Source: Ophiosphaerella korrae (lineage: Eukaryota; Ascomycota; Dothideomycetes; Pleosporales; Phaeosphaeriaceae). Taken from it: DNA of 64,000 bases. The DNA lies in NCBI GenBank assembly GCA_028456385.1, contig JALNQF010000049.1:62001-126000 (forward strand), read 5' to 3'. Made by a program: the position numbers and the translations under genes. The notes under the pieces were generated by a model. That model saw nothing but the letters and a program-made list of their open reading frames with translations. It was not told where the DNA came from and searched no databases. Positions 35,193 to 48,094 of this stretch are shown one piece after another. Every line of letters starts with the position of its first letter. Position 1 is the first letter of the stretch.

Positions 35193-36052
35193 ATGGACCA
35201 AGGACACCGTGGATGTTTCCTCAAAAAAGAAGAAGAAGAAGAATACAGATGCTATATGTCTGGTACACAAGAGGCTAACCTTCGATTTCTTCGGGCCTGT
35301 AAGGAGATTTATGCTGAAGGATCACCTTTCTTTTATAACGAGAACGATTTCCGCTTTTCGGGCTTAAACGGTCATATGGCTGCATTCATTTCCAAGATCG
35401 GGCCACGAAATTGGTCACATATCAAGCCTATAGTTGTCGCTGTTCCCCTCAAGTGTGAAGACTCCGGCAAAATCTAGCCCGTAATTGGAATCCAGCCAAT
35501 TGGACGCGTGTTTATGGGCTTTACGATAGGCTCCCCTTCGCCTTTCCCAAAGAAACTGACCATTTTTACCAGTGCAAGCGCTTAGGCTAGCGCGACTCAT
35601 GGACTGTTTTGTCCAAGAAGTTATCACAGCTACCGCGTCTTCAGTCAATGTCCTTCATTTTACCATCACATCGCCTCTATCAACGTTGTGGGACGTTTTG
35701 GAAACCATTTCTAAATATGGACACAAAGATCTTGAATAGCCTCAAGAAGATCGCTGTTGGAAGACCATTCCTTGAGATGGACATTATTTGTATATTTTCT
35801 ATGGAGGATAGTTCTGTCGGTGAATTGTCTGACAATCATGCTTCTGTCATTAAAGGCTTCAAGCCAGTTGCTTTCTGTCGCGTTCGTTTTGCTGCCTTCG
35901 CTATCAAAGGTAAATGGCACCTTACGATGCGTCAGCCCTATGTCGATCAACGTGGCTGCGCTATTCTACAGAAAGGACTGGACGCAAATGAGACTGTAAT
36001 GGGCATTTTCGTCGATGTTCGAAGGATGTTTGACGAATGTTACACTGGATAA
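35193..36052 (+). pseudogene. Relic of a fungal conserved hypothetical gene
   Basis: Reading starts at MDQGHRGCFLKKEEEEE (35193) and continues with ANLRFLRACKEIYAEGSPFF and FRFSGLNGHMAAFISKIGPR, a pattern common in fungal proteins of unknown function that carry a 'LLxxCRxIYxEG...FY..N.F.F' element. At about 35470 the frame ends in TAG, but coding sense resumes in another frame (LARNWNPANWTRVYGLYDRL), which has its own TAG at 35588-35590. It then runs open to 36052 (ILNSLKKIAVGRPFLEMD and later). One frameshift and one nonsense codon, with no plausible intron bridging them, argue for a pseudogene. Function unknown. Confidence 0.6.
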
Positions 36053-36917
36053 TAATAGAATCTGGTCACAGACAAGCATAGACAGGAGTGTATTGCTTGT
36101 TTTCATAGATACGATTCGGCTATGTTGGATGTTAGAGCTGATTAGCATGTAGAATCATGGTTGAAATAAGCCCTGGAGCTGCCTCCCATTTGTTGCAGGC
36201 CGTCATATACCATGTATCTAATATTGTCTACCATTTCCAACTTTTGTGTATAATATTCACAAGCCTTACGTTTTACATTGGTTTTGTTTATTCTAGGCCA
36301 GAAAAAATTAGCAATTTTCTGCTCGCCTTCGGTCCAGTTATCCCACGCATTAGAACTTGTTTTTTTTTTCCATCTACCTTACTATATTCAGTGTGAAGTC
36401 AGTATCTTCCCTCTTCCTCAATAAAAAACCAAGACTGCTTTACATTGTCCACACTTTCAAGTTACGACGTATGCTCGAATCTCAAGGATACCTTGTGCAC
36501 TTTGCAAAACAGTGGAGATTCCAGCCAGTTCTCAAGTATAAAGGCTCGGGTATAGGCCTAAACTCCCGTAACACTCCTGCTCTGAGTAACCTAAATGATA
36601 GGAATACTGTTTAACCCAACACCAAATGCTGGATGGAAAAATAGATGATGTCTTGTATAATCTTCGATTAAAATTACTGAATTAGTCCAGCTTTACTTCT
36701 CATTGTTTCAAAAGAATTTCCCAAGCTGTCTGAGTAGTTTATGGTGGCTGCTTTTCAGATATAATAGTTCCCGCTTTTAAGTTAACGGAGAGTCTAGGGC
36801 ATAGCTGTTGGTTGAAGCTATCTCCTTCTACATAAACCTCCTATCCATGAAGCCGAGCGCACCAACCGCATATTCTACCACTTATACTTTGTAAATTCAT
36901 GCACTCCATGAGTTTCT
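36053..36917. other. AT-rich intergenic region
   Basis: 865 bp between two convergent 3' ends, noticeably AT-rich. No gene supported. Confidence 0.5.
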
Positions 36918-38245
36918 TCAACATTCGGGCGTGGGATCAAGCCAATCTGTATTGTCAAATTTCCCATCGAATGGATATTGGAAAACTTGCTCGGGTGTCG
37001 AATATGGCTTATACTGCTTGTCGTTCATTACAATTGTCAAATTGGCTGCTGTCCGCCCAGTCTCCTTCCAGCCTGGCCCATAGCTTTTATATTCTGCCAT
37101 GGTGGTATTGGCCCCCAGACGTGGATCAGTAGATCCCCAGGCAATGTATCCATTTGGTTGAATGGAGTCGTCAAGATTGCAATTAACAAATATTGAACGG
37201 TGTAGAGCATTCCACGGCCGTCCTAGGGCGCATTTGCCGGTGATAGCAAGAGATGTGTTTGCTTTCTTGACTTCTGAGTCGTGTATGTACACGCCCTAGG
37301 GAGAGATTAGTTGTGTAATGCTACTGGATGCAATAGAGCTTACATATTTGTTCTCAAATGTTGTTTTGGTGCCTTTCCAAGCTGTGATACCACCGCCACA
37401 ACCGCGGAGCGTAACCAAGCTTGACTGGATCCATGCCGTACCAAACCCGTAAAAGAAATCCACTTGACCAGCTATTTTATTTTTATAGAAGTAAGAGTTT
37501 CCGAGCTTCCCGATATACACCTTTTCTCGCGCGATCAGCTAATTGTCGTCTTATGATGCTTGGTTGGCCGTCTCTTACCGTATCTTGGTATGAGTAGAAA
37601 CCACAAAAATAAAAGCCTGCGTTCGCATAACTCACCGAAACAGCGAGCGAAGGGCCTGTGGCATAATTCTTGTAATCATTGATGAAATTTAGATTGTATG
37701 CCCGGAAATCGACATTTCCAAAGGGGGTGTTTGCAGGAACAGGATCACCTGTTGTCATAGGACTAGGTCAGGGTAGATCTTTAAAACAACTGCGTGAATG
37801 TAAGCTGCTTACCGGTTGGGCCTTTTCCTGTTTTGCTGGAATCGAATGTGGGTGCAACAGTCAAAGTGGACGTATAGGCGTTGTCGATGGTGGAATTGAC
37901 CTCAGCGCCTGTAGCGTTTCGCCATATGATGTTGACAACATTCATTCGTTGTTCATTGGGGTGTTGAGTCTGACCTAATAGGTACACAGGGCCTGGGCGA
38001 GTGACATTGACCTGTTCGGTATAGTTGCCAGGGAGAATAAGGACATAGTGTGGCATCGTATCGTTTGGTAAACTGAGGATGGCAGATTGAATTGTTGGAA
38101 ATTTTTGACCTGGGCCGACGAGAACAGTATGCTTAGGACATCCGTCTAACGGGTTCTTGGATGGATGTTGACAAGCCTTCCGATCGATTGTAAATATTGC
38201 CATGCATGCTTGGAGGATGCCAGCAATAGCGACTGCCACACGCAT
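36918..38245 (-). CDS. Secreted pectin methylesterase (CE8)
   Basis: Removes methyl groups from homogalacturonan, opening it to polygalacturonases. Four exons, 38245..37813, 37748..37579, 37520..37344 and 37295..36918, give 385 residues. A signal peptide (VAVAIAGILQACMA) is followed by GQKFPTIQSAILSLPND. Active-site elements are YSYQDT (Gln199, Asp200), the Asp222 of GQVDFFYG and Arg286 of LGRPW. The end is NTDWLDPTPEC, as in many fungal pectinesterases. No frame problem. The exo-polygalacturonase 7 kb away works on its product. Confidence 0.94.
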
Positions 38246-39112
38246 TTTGGTTACTGGGACTCAAGAAGTCTAGGCCAATTTCAAATGCGGTGTAGAAGCA
38301 AAAGATTACAGTAGACTAATTCGTGCCGAGCGGAGTGCAAGCACTTGTGCCACTCTTGGCTTTTATACTTTGGCAATCTTAACCATTCCGTACATATTAG
38401 CCATGTTACCCCATATCTACCCCAATCAAGTACATGACGGCGGATATGCACACCGCAATGACATTCGGGCCAGCGCCTCTAATCATGACAATACATAGTT
38501 TGGGCGAATGTTGGGTGAGGCTGAAGGAATTCATGGAGAATGTGGGGATGATGTTTTGAAATAATCCACCAATCAGCAGCATGAATGCCCGCAATTTCCC
38601 GCGCAATGTAGAGTGCAACGGGTTTGAGTGACGGACGAAATGAATACGACTTCGGGCCGTGCCCAAACTGCGCCTTATGTTGCTTTGGGGAGTGGCGCGG
38701 TTCTGTTTTGCGATGGTTATGGAGCGACTTTTATCTCTCCACCAGGTCGAGAATGCAATCACGTTGCGCGTCGCAATTCGGCTACACTGTTAGGTAAAAA
38801 CAGCTTCATTTTGGGGTCGATTACTCATGTGAGGCAGCGAGCGCATCTCAGAAGTAGCTGACAAGATGTCGAACCTACCTAGTTTCGGCATTATGTATCA
38901 ATATTTCGCGCACGTATGAGAAGACGCTTCGCCCGTCATATGGATGACCAAGACGACGTATAAATGAGGCAGTTGAGTGATGGACGACTTGGGTTCAGGG
39001 CAGGCAAGTTCGCGCCAGTAGACATTATGTAATCATTATCGCACACACATTCCCGGTCGTTCCGGAGCAACCCCCGTGGCTTGTTTGCCAGAGCAATTAG
39101 GTTCATCATCCC
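38246..39112. promoter_or_regulatory. Divergent promoter, pectin methylesterase / Zn2Cys6 regulator
   Basis: 867 bp between head-to-head genes, so the regulator could control its neighbour from shared sequence. No repeated motif was identified by eye. Confidence 0.5.
38360..38367 (-). promoter_or_regulatory. TATA box of the pectin methylesterase gene
   Basis: TATAAAAG on the minus strand, 115 bp upstream of the ATG at 38245. A strong consensus for an inducible gene. Confidence 0.55.
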
Positions 39113-40644
39113 ATGATGCGCAAGACGCTCCGAAGGTCCTGCGATGCATGCGCAAGATCAAAGCTTCGCTGTGACCTTTCCTTACCACAATGCTCGCGTT
39201 GCACTAAGAAGAACACATTGTGTTTTTATGCCAACGAGCCGCTGTCCGCGTTGACAGACAACCTTACCGCAATTCAAAAGCCCTCTCCAAGCTCGGAAAA
39301 GCCGTCTTTGCAGGTATCTAAAAGCTATGGGCTATCTCTCAGCAGCCTCGTGGGCCAATCATTTGATCCATTCGATTCATACCCGCAGACCAGGCTTCCG
39401 CGAGCACAAGTTCAAGGACTTGTTCAACACTGTGGGTCATTATCTCTCAAATCCTGAACGCATGTGTGATTTTAGGAATCTGACTATCGACAGTTCTTAC
39501 CAACATTGCTTTTCAATATTATCCGCTAGATCTGAGTGCCACATCAAATCCCTTTGTAGTCTCCTGGTTTCCCCTAGCCCTTGCTGACCCAACCCTTTTC
39601 CATGTTTCCCTCCAAACCGCATCTTTGGATTTAGAATTACGTGCACAGAAAGGCTTCGAGATTTCCGATATCTTGATGGCAGATTCAGTTTCCTTGGTGC
39701 GTTCAAAAATCGAGGATCCAGTCTTGGCGATACAGAATGAGACCATAGACTCGGTGGTCACTTTGGCTGCTATCGAGTTTGGTAAAGGTAATACGGCCGT
39801 CAGCCAATTGCATATCGATGGTATAAAATCTATGGTTCGCATGAGAGGGGGTATCAAGCAGGTGAAGGCAGTCAGTCCTCTCACAGCAAGAATGGTATCA
39901 TGGTGAGTAGTTGTTTACACCTAAGTTTTGTGCACGGCTGACATTCAAAGGGTTGCTATGATAGTCCTACAGTCACCTCAATTTCCGACACAAGATGATA
40001 ATGGCTCAGGAGATGGAGTCAGTCCCATTCCGCAATGGTTCGAAGTTGCAAACCATTACGAGGATGCTATTCAGTTGCCTTTCAAAACCTTGGATCTAGA
40101 CCCTGCTATCATCGACATTTTAGGTCGCCTTCGTATGTTATTTCATCACCCGGAGACATTCAGCTTGTCCACCACCGCTTTCCACGACTTGACATGCTTT
40201 GTCCTTCATCGCCTTTTAGACCCAGAGACCCATTCACAGAACTGGAACGGTTGGCGAGCAATGCCAAAGTCGGAGAGTGTTCGATTAGCACTAGCTCTCT
40301 ACATGTTTATGATACATGGACCGACATATTTCTCGCATGTACGGCTTCAGTACGCCATCACGTCACAGCTCAAAGATCAGCTGGGATACGCAATCGGCGA
40401 ACTACTTCCAGGTGACATATCCTTAACTATTTGGCTACTTTCTGTTGGCATGCTAGCTTCTGATGGCACATCAGACTGCACATGGTTCACAAATCAAGCA
40501 AGAAATATTGCCAACACTCTCATCATTCTGACCTGGGACAGCGTATTGTCTTACCTTAAACAAGTTTTGTGGCTTGAAAGACAGCAGGACGAATTTCGCA
40601 TCCGACAAAAATGGGAGAGCGCCTTGACGATTAATGAGACTTGA
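39113..40644 (+). CDS. Short Zn2Cys6 transcription factor beside pectin gene
   Basis: Three exons, 39113..39431, 39494..39902 and 39951..40644, give 473 residues. The zinc cluster is at the N-terminus with cysteines at 10, 13, 20, 27, 30 and 37 (CX2CX6CX6CX2CX6C, RRSCDACARSKLRCDLSLPQ). The middle contains the block ISDILMADSVSLVRSKIEDP and ends with a helical fungal regulatory region, without an obvious full fungal_trans domain. The first intron uses a GTGGGT donor and an ATCGACAG acceptor; the join is chosen because it alone restores the QYYPLDLSATSNPFVVSWFP frame. Such short factors often sit beside the genes they control; its targets here are unproven. Confidence 0.82.
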
Positions 40645-43017
40645 AATTTTCGCCTAAGGAGATCGCCTATTTGGACATCTTGCTTGCTTTAGCTTATCCG
40701 AAGTGGACGCAAATCCACTGTTATAACTATGTGGTCTGACAATATTCACGAAAATCATAGTCAAGTCAAAGACGACTAGTCTCTGATAATGGATGAGCAT
40801 CAATCATTGGCTAACCACAGAGTGGGCCCGCATTTTTAGAGCTCTCGTCTAACCCTGCCTCGAGGCAATGTGGCTGATAAACGGGCTTAAAGCTGTGATT
40901 CAGATGAATTAGCGATCGGAGTCTAAGCCAGTTGGGGACGCGACATATCAAACATGGCCATTATTTCCTAATGTTCGAGTCAACACCCTCGATGCTGGAT
41001 CAAAACCGACCTTCACACTCCTTATGCCGAAAGGCTTTGAATATAAATGGCTATAGCAATGGCTATAGGATTTGCGTGGAGCTGAATTGACGCGCAGACC
41101 TAAATGACCAGGCCCCTGAAAAAGGTCAAATAACTACAAAAGATCAGGGGATTCAACCTCTTACTTGTCTGACAACTTAAATAGTCTCTCATTAAGATGG
41201 ATTCACCCATTACCAGCTCGAGACGTCTGACGGGTAGCAAGCACGAAATGCGCCACGGCGTGTAAATTAAACATGGCATCTAGCGCTACACCAATTTCTA
41301 TCGTGGATCAGTGAATGCTGGCGAAGAAAACGTACCGAAGCCCTCAAATTTGATCCGTGATTTGTCGAACGAGAAAATCGCCCAAACATTATTCATATTC
41401 TTCTTCGCTTTGAACGATGCATCTGGTAGTACAACAACGTGGCTCTTATAAGGCTTCACTCAGTAGCTAGACGCATTAACCCCACCTCAACAAGGGAATT
41501 TGGCTGTTCGCGGTCGCAATCGAGACGACCATTCAATCTTGTTATGTACGAATCTCTCACTTACACGAATGCAGTTAACAAAGAACTTGATATTGACCGC
41601 CTGTCATCTTCATACCGTACGAAACTACAAAGACCATTCCTGTCACTCCAGACTACACCGTAGAAAAGGATGCAATAGTTGTTACATCGTGTTATCCCGC
41701 TTTTCACGATTCAACTGCCTATTTGAACCCTGAGGTTTTTGGTCCTAATCGCTGATTGGCAGGCGGTGCTGAAGCAAAGACTAATAATTAGTTGGTATCC
41801 GGGGCTGGCGCGCATGACTGCCTGGCAAGAAAGCATGTCCTACCCACACTAGCGCATATAATCGGTCAAGCTAGTCCAGAGCTTGGTTGGCTGCATCGTA
41901 AAATAGAGAAGCCCAAAGAGATTCGCGTATTTGCTACTTTTTTCCAATGGTATGTTGTTTGAGTTACCTCGATGTCATTATAGTGGAGCTAACGCTAGGT
42001 GCGTAGAACGAATGGCCGCTGACATTCACAAATTGGTCATAAGATGAGTTCGCTAACATACCGAGCCGTGAGGCATCGTAGGGCTACGAATTTTCATAAA
42101 TGGAGGATCGTCTGCCAGTAATATGGCGAGATCAAGGAGTGCAAGTTCATTCGCTACGCTAAATCAGTGCTCAGTATAGATAGCAAGGCTGCCTAGCTCC
42201 TCATACGTGCAACCACCCCCTCACTATTTTAGTTCAAGCACACTCCTATCTTTCTACCCTGACTGTCACACAATATATCCTGGGCGCATCGTCAATTTTA
42301 TTGTGCGAGCACATCACAAGCCATCTTACAGCTCGGCCTTGGCGGAGCTAGGCGGCGCCCAATAGTCGCACTGACAACTGCGGCACCTTCGGACGTATCG
42401 CCCTCCAAATCAGCAGGGGAATCTTCCATCTGATATGAAGTATTTGCGATGAAATAAAGCGTGGAACTTCTCCAGATATCGTTATCCTCTGACAGAGTTG
42501 GCGATTTGCCAAGACGTCTTCCGGTTGGCTAATACTGCCTAGCAATCACGACATCGCTGAGAGGAGCCAACCCGGGCATACCAAGAGAAACTCACCAAAG
42601 ATTATGGTTCACCTTCCTGTTCAAGCGCTTGCGGGCCACTCAGCGTTCTTCAATTATAGGGTCTGGACGACTAACCATGTAACCTAAGACCGGAAACGTC
42701 AGTCAGAATGATGATCACGCAAGGTTGAGCATGGGCATTTGCATTGGGAGGGTTATGTTGGCCGTGTTTCCTTCATGGAGGGCAATGATACGTGCAGCAC
42801 GCCACGAAAGAGGATATAACCCCCTACAATCACCAGGGCGTAGCTGTAGAACGTGCAGCATAACCAGTCATTCAGTCCACACACCTGGTACAACGAGTCA
42901 ACAACAAGCTGCTACGACCGGGAGATATCCACCACGATTGCGCTAGAGAAAGGCGCAACTCTAATTCAACCATTGCCCTGTGACCACCCTCAAGGGTTGC
43001 GGAGACACTCGATCGAG
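40645..43017. other. Large intergenic gap, nothing recognised
   Basis: 2.4 kb, the longest gene-free stretch in the window. Both strands contain only short frames lacking family features. No terminal repeats or transposase remnants seen. The last few hundred bases should hold the permease promoter. Confidence 0.5.
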
Positions 43018-44729
43018 ATGAGCCACAAACACGACAACGAAGCCAAAGTTGCAAAGGCTATCGACACAGACAGCCCGCCTCCACATTATGAGGATGCCAG
43101 CGTGCAAGAGGATCAAGTTTATGTCTACGACGACGAGCATAAACTTGGTTACACGGCGACTGTTTTTGTCATCTTGAACAAGATGATTGGAACCGGAAGT
43201 ATGCGTATCGCGTGTCAACTGCAGAAAACCCGCTCACCTCTGCTCAGTCTTCTCTACTCCCTCAGGTATCTTTGCTGTGACCGGCTCTGTTGGTGTGTCA
43301 CTCTTCCTTTGGATCATAGGTGGCATTCTCACTTTCTGCGGTCTTTCTGTATTCCTGGAGTTTGGCCTTGCCATCCCTCGATCCGGCGGAGAGAAAAATT
43401 ACCTCGAGCGCGTTTACCGCCGCCCAAAGTATGTCGCAACTTGTGTCCTTGCAGCACAAATGCTGTTGCTTGGCTTTTCATCCGGTAACAGTCTTGCATT
43501 TGGTCGCTATGTCCTCTTCGCATCCGGCTCTGAGACACCTGATGGCTGGGTTGCACGAGGTATCGCCATCGCTTGTGTCACCTTCTCTGTGACATTACAT
43601 GCTGTGGCCCCCAAGTGGGGCATTCGCCTTTTCAACGTCCTCGGTGTCTTCAAGGTCTTCATTCTCTTGTTCATCGTTTTTTCTGGCTTCGCTGCTCTAG
43701 CTGGACATCTCAAGATTGAACAACCACACAACTTTGAAAAAGCCTTTACCCTCGAAGTCGGAGACGGCTACGGCGGAGGAGATGCCTATGGATACTGCCA
43801 GGCCCTGCTCCGTATCATTTATTCCTACAAGGGATGGGAGAAGTACGTAACATCCGAGTAAAAAACACAGCTGAGCTGTACATTGACTTCATACACCAAC
43901 ATTTAGTGCAAACTATGTTTTGGGGGAAATTAGAAACCCGAAGAAGACGTTGGCTTGGTCCGCACCACTGGCCATTGGTGGCACCACCATACTCTACGTG
44001 CTCGCAAATGTTGCCTACTTTGCCGCAATCCCAAAGTCTCAACTCGCTAAGAGTGAGGTTATTGTCGCAGGCCTCTTCTTCCGAAACGTGTTTGGCAACA
44101 GCGCCGGAGCCCGTAGTTTGCCTGCTTTTGTGGCCCTGAGTAACCTGGGCAACGTTTTGGCTGTCAGTTTCGCACACTCACGGTTGAACCAAGAATTTGC
44201 GAAGGAAGGCCTCTTGCCCTGGAGTAGATTTTGGGCGTCTAACAAGCCATTCAACGCCCCTGCAACCGCTCTTTTCCTACATTGGCTCATTACTGTCATT
44301 GTTCTTGTGGCACCTCCCGCCGGCCCTGCGTACAACTTCATTACCGATCTTTATACTTATCCTGGTGCCTGGATCAATGGATTTGTTACCGCAGGTCTCA
44401 TTTACCTGCATTTCAACAAGAAAGAGCGCTGGGAGTCACCATGGCACACTTATCTCCCGGTCTCTATCATTTATCTGCTTGCGAATATTTTCCTGGCTTT
44501 GGTTCCGTTTATTCCCCCATCTGGCGACAGGAATGGCGAAGGTTACCCATGGATCGTATTTCCCGTCGTTGGCGTGGGTGTCCTACTGCTTGGTGTCTTC
44601 CACTGGTTCTGCTGGACGAAAGTCTGGCCCAAGCTCGGGGGCTATAAGATTATCAGTGAGAGGTACGAGGATGCGGAAGGGAACGAGCATATTCGATATG
44701 TCAAGGTGTACACGAAGAAAGACCAATGA
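43018..44729 (+). CDS. Methionine permease-like amino acid transporter
   Basis: Plasma-membrane APC/LAT-type permease of the MUP1 group. Three exons, 43018..43198, 43266..43842 and 43907..44729, give 526 residues with about 12 membrane segments. The first intron splits NKMIGTG from SIFAVTGSVG, the conserved substrate-binding loop of transmembrane 1. Later signatures are FGLAIPRSGGEKNYLERVYR, a GEIRNPKKTL loop and FAHSRLNQEFAKEGLLPWSR. An acidic N-terminal tail precedes the first helix. The ATG at 43018 is the last one before the conserved region and gives a normal tail length. Methionine as substrate is by homology. Confidence 0.9.
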
Positions 44730-45466
44730 GCACTTGTTTTGGTAGAGGCCGATATTTTCACAGGAAGCATCTGAGGTTGTGGTAACCTAGTCCAAACATA
44801 ATGGAATAACCCGTCAAGACAATGTCCGCTATTGAAGTAGCGAATAGGTCGTCATTATCACCAATACTTGATTGACTTCTATAATCACTGTTAGGAGATA
44901 TGCAGAACCTATGAATGTGAATTTGAGCATAAATAAATCTCCTTCACTGCAGTTTCTATTTGTAAATGCGATACTCAGCAGCTGTACACCCTCAATCAAG
45001 TCAAATCCTATGTCTCAAGTATTAGGTTCACCAGCAAGCTACAAGACAACAAACCTCCCCTTCGGCAGTCCCTAAAATGTGCCATAAGCGACTAACCTGA
45101 ATATTCTTCATTAATTCTCCACGAATCTGTTTATATGTTTCACTGGATTTGCCCACGTCTAGCGTGCCATACCTGCGACCTCCCACCCCGCGTATTTCGG
45201 CTCTTTCAACCCGAATCTTTCAGCTATTTGGAATCGGGCGAGGTTTTAGAGCAGAAAATCGCGTTAGAGCAAGTCGGCGCTGTGATGCTGAAAAAGTGTA
45301 CCACAAGTTGCGCGGCACGGCAAATGCACGTAAGCGACGTAAAAATCGGAAAACCGTGGAAATTTGGTATAAGGTAGTAGGGAGAGAAGCGTGTCTGTGG
45401 AGGTTATCAAATCGTGAATAAGTTCTAGATCTTATGTATCCTCGTTTATACGTAGGTAAGAAACAT
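44730..45466. other. Intergenic, nothing recognised
   Basis: 737 bp between two convergent 3' ends. No gene or repeat seen. Confidence 0.5.
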
Positions 45467-46995
45467 TTAAACAAGTCGAACTTTCGAATGCCCGCCTTTA
45501 TCTCCTTCCGTCGTGCAGTTTACTTGCTCCTTAATTCCATCAATACTTCCGCATGCGTACAAATTCGTGCCTTCCGGACTCTTCACATCAATGTTCTGGA
45601 TCGTGATGTCCTTGCAGACTTTGGGGCTGGAGCAGACAAGATATCCAATCAATGGCTGGTACTTCTTGCTCGTCGTTCCAGCAAAATTTCGGATGTTTAT
45701 GTCGGAAATGGTAAGATTAGAGGGGAATTGGTTGCAAAGCGTGATGTTCTTTTGTCCGTAACATTGCGTAATTTCAACAGCATAGTCGACATTTGATAGA
45801 ACCATGGTGTCGTAGGTGATGTTTTGAACGGCACCAGAGCCGCCACCGCCTTGAAGGTCACCTGAGAGAGCAGCGGCAGAGCCGGGCCAGACTTTGATGC
45901 GGGCGCCGTCAGAGGCGTTGGACATACTAATGTTGTAAACCTAAATTATGAGTTAGTGTTTCGCTTTAAAAGTGAAATCTGAGCGTTGAAGCGACTTACG
46001 TAGATATTTTCCACGATATCAACTTGACCCACATACTGACCCAAACTGCCAACGCTGATGCCGTGGCTTCCGTTACACCAAAGATTCTGCACAACAATAT
46101 TTGTGCTATTGGGTTTGAAAGACACACAGTCATCGCCATTGTTGATATGTGAATTTTGGATCACAATGTTATTTGAGCGATATGTGTCCCAGCTATCAAT
46201 CACATTAGTATCTGATCGAAGTACGAAAACTGATTGGACAGTGTACTTGCCCATCAGTGTTCTTCGCCACATTCTTGCTTACACTCCCGCCTGCAATATC
46301 AATGTTTGAAAATAAAACATCGGTGGAATTAGCTACTAGTGTGAACCATTGTGGACTGTATCTGAAGTTAAGATCTTCGATCCTTCCTGCGTGTAGGCCG
46401 ATGGCACCGAACAGGATGGGACGGAGAATATAGATGTCCTTCGCATAAAGATCATACCATGCTTGGCCGTTACCATCAAGCGTTCCGCCACCGTAAACGT
46501 TCACATCATTGCCACAGAGTTGGAAGAAGGTGGTGGCGTTCTGGAAGGTGTGGTAAAAGGCATTCTTTTGCCAGTAGTTAGTGTCGTTAGTAAACTGGAT
46601 CGTACCCTGAATATCTAGCTGCAAATTTAGCAAATGTCTTGATCTGCAAGAATAGTGCTTGCATTACCAAGGTCGATGTGATTCAGGAATGTCAGATCAA
46701 GCGCGGTGCCAATCGTAAACTTCTGATCCTTTGGGAACACAACATGACCACCATTGTTGCATTTATTAATGGCCGCGAGAATATTTTTAGAGTCATCCGT
46801 GCCGTTGCCGCCGGCTTGAACAATGCAAGTCTTCGTTCGGTCAGGTGATGCTGGGAATGCTTTGCCAGGATGATATGGTGCGATTGGGTGTTGCGGTCGC
46901 TTTGAGGGGATCACATCGCTCCGTGCTTCATATAGTGAAGCCAATGATGTTGCTGCTTGGAGCAAAGCACATACAATCAACTCTGAGGCACGCAT
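45467..46995 (-). CDS. Secreted exo-polygalacturonase (GH28)
   Basis: Cleaves galacturonate from the non-reducing end of pectate. Four exons, 46995..46668, 46614..46251, 46192..46000 and 45940..45467, give 452 residues. A signal peptide ([16 protein letters not shown]) opens it. Catalytic and binding residues are Asp230 (NTDGWD), Asp251 and Asp252 (NNGDDCVSF), His274 ([12 protein letters not shown], the exo-type form of the GHG motif), Arg309 and Lys311 (RIKVW). The second intron (46193..46250) is GC-AG; no GT donor there restores the frame. Several N-glycosylation sites are present, as is usual in exo-enzymes. Confidence 0.94.
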
Positions 46996-48094
46996 TTTAG
47001 CAGTGGTTCCTTGCTTTGGGGTTCGAAAGTTGACGAGGTTGGAACGACGAGGAAGGTTGCAATCGTAAGGGCCGTTGATATATCCATATTGGCGCGCATC
47101 CTGCCGACTGTTCCGCGACACTAATCATGCATGCATTTCTAGGCGGTCTAAAGAAGGCGGAATACGTATGCAGAGAAATGACAGTTATCTACCATACGCG
47201 CACGATGGTCTGTCCTCCTCGGTGTCAGGAGTGGTTAAATGTGGCGCTAACGCCAATTGGCCAAGCTTTCTCTTCAAATCTTGGTAATGTGACACCGCAT
47301 TGGTGGAACTTTTCATCCTAGGGTTGAATACCTCAATACCTGCCGAATAATCCTTTCTAGACTCAACACTTACCGGTATTCGTTATGGGAAGGATGGGAT
47401 TGAATGATCGGGCCTCCCTATGATTGTGTATAGCCCTGACCAGCGGTGTTCATTGAGGTAGGTATTTATCCTCGATGTTGCCAAAAGATAACATTCGGGC
47501 GAGAGTACCAACACTTCGAAGCCAGGGCAAAGCTGGTAGCAGACTAATACAGTTGCATGGTTTTGAATTGTAACGCATCATAAATAGATAAGCATCGTCA
47601 TGCTTTGAGGTATGGGTGAAAATTCTGGAATGATTGACAACAGGGGCATTTATCATAGACTGAGAAGCCTTCCTCTCGAAAAAATAAGAAGCGCAGATAT
47701 CTTCGTACGTTTCACTCCATCCTACGAACGAAAGAAACCACGATGGTATAGGGCTAGTACAACATCTCAACCATACGACAGGCGAAGTAGAAGCAAAATC
47801 TCACGTTTCGATACTATGTAATACAGATTCCACTAAACAAGACTTCCCAACTGTACTTTGAAATCTACAAAGAGTCAGACCCAATATTGCTATTCAACCA
47901 TTCTAGAAACACCATCGCAAGGATCAATAAGCAGTATGCATTATGGCTGCACCACAGCACAATACCCTCAACCGGGAAAACAACCCCAAAGAGCACCGAA
48001 ATCCAAACCCCACCAAAGCAAGGCAGTACACCAGCCAAGAACTATATACCTAGATGGCTCCTATCGGCGGTACCAACGAACTAAAGCCCGCCAC
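46996..48094. other. Intergenic, nothing recognised
   Basis: 1.1 kb holding the exo-polygalacturonase promoter and the forkhead gene's 3' UTR. No gene or repeat seen. Confidence 0.5.

Noticed and set aside
42853..43017. In-frame N-terminal extension of the methionine permease
   Set aside because: No ATG fits before 43018, and the extension has no resemblance to permease tails.
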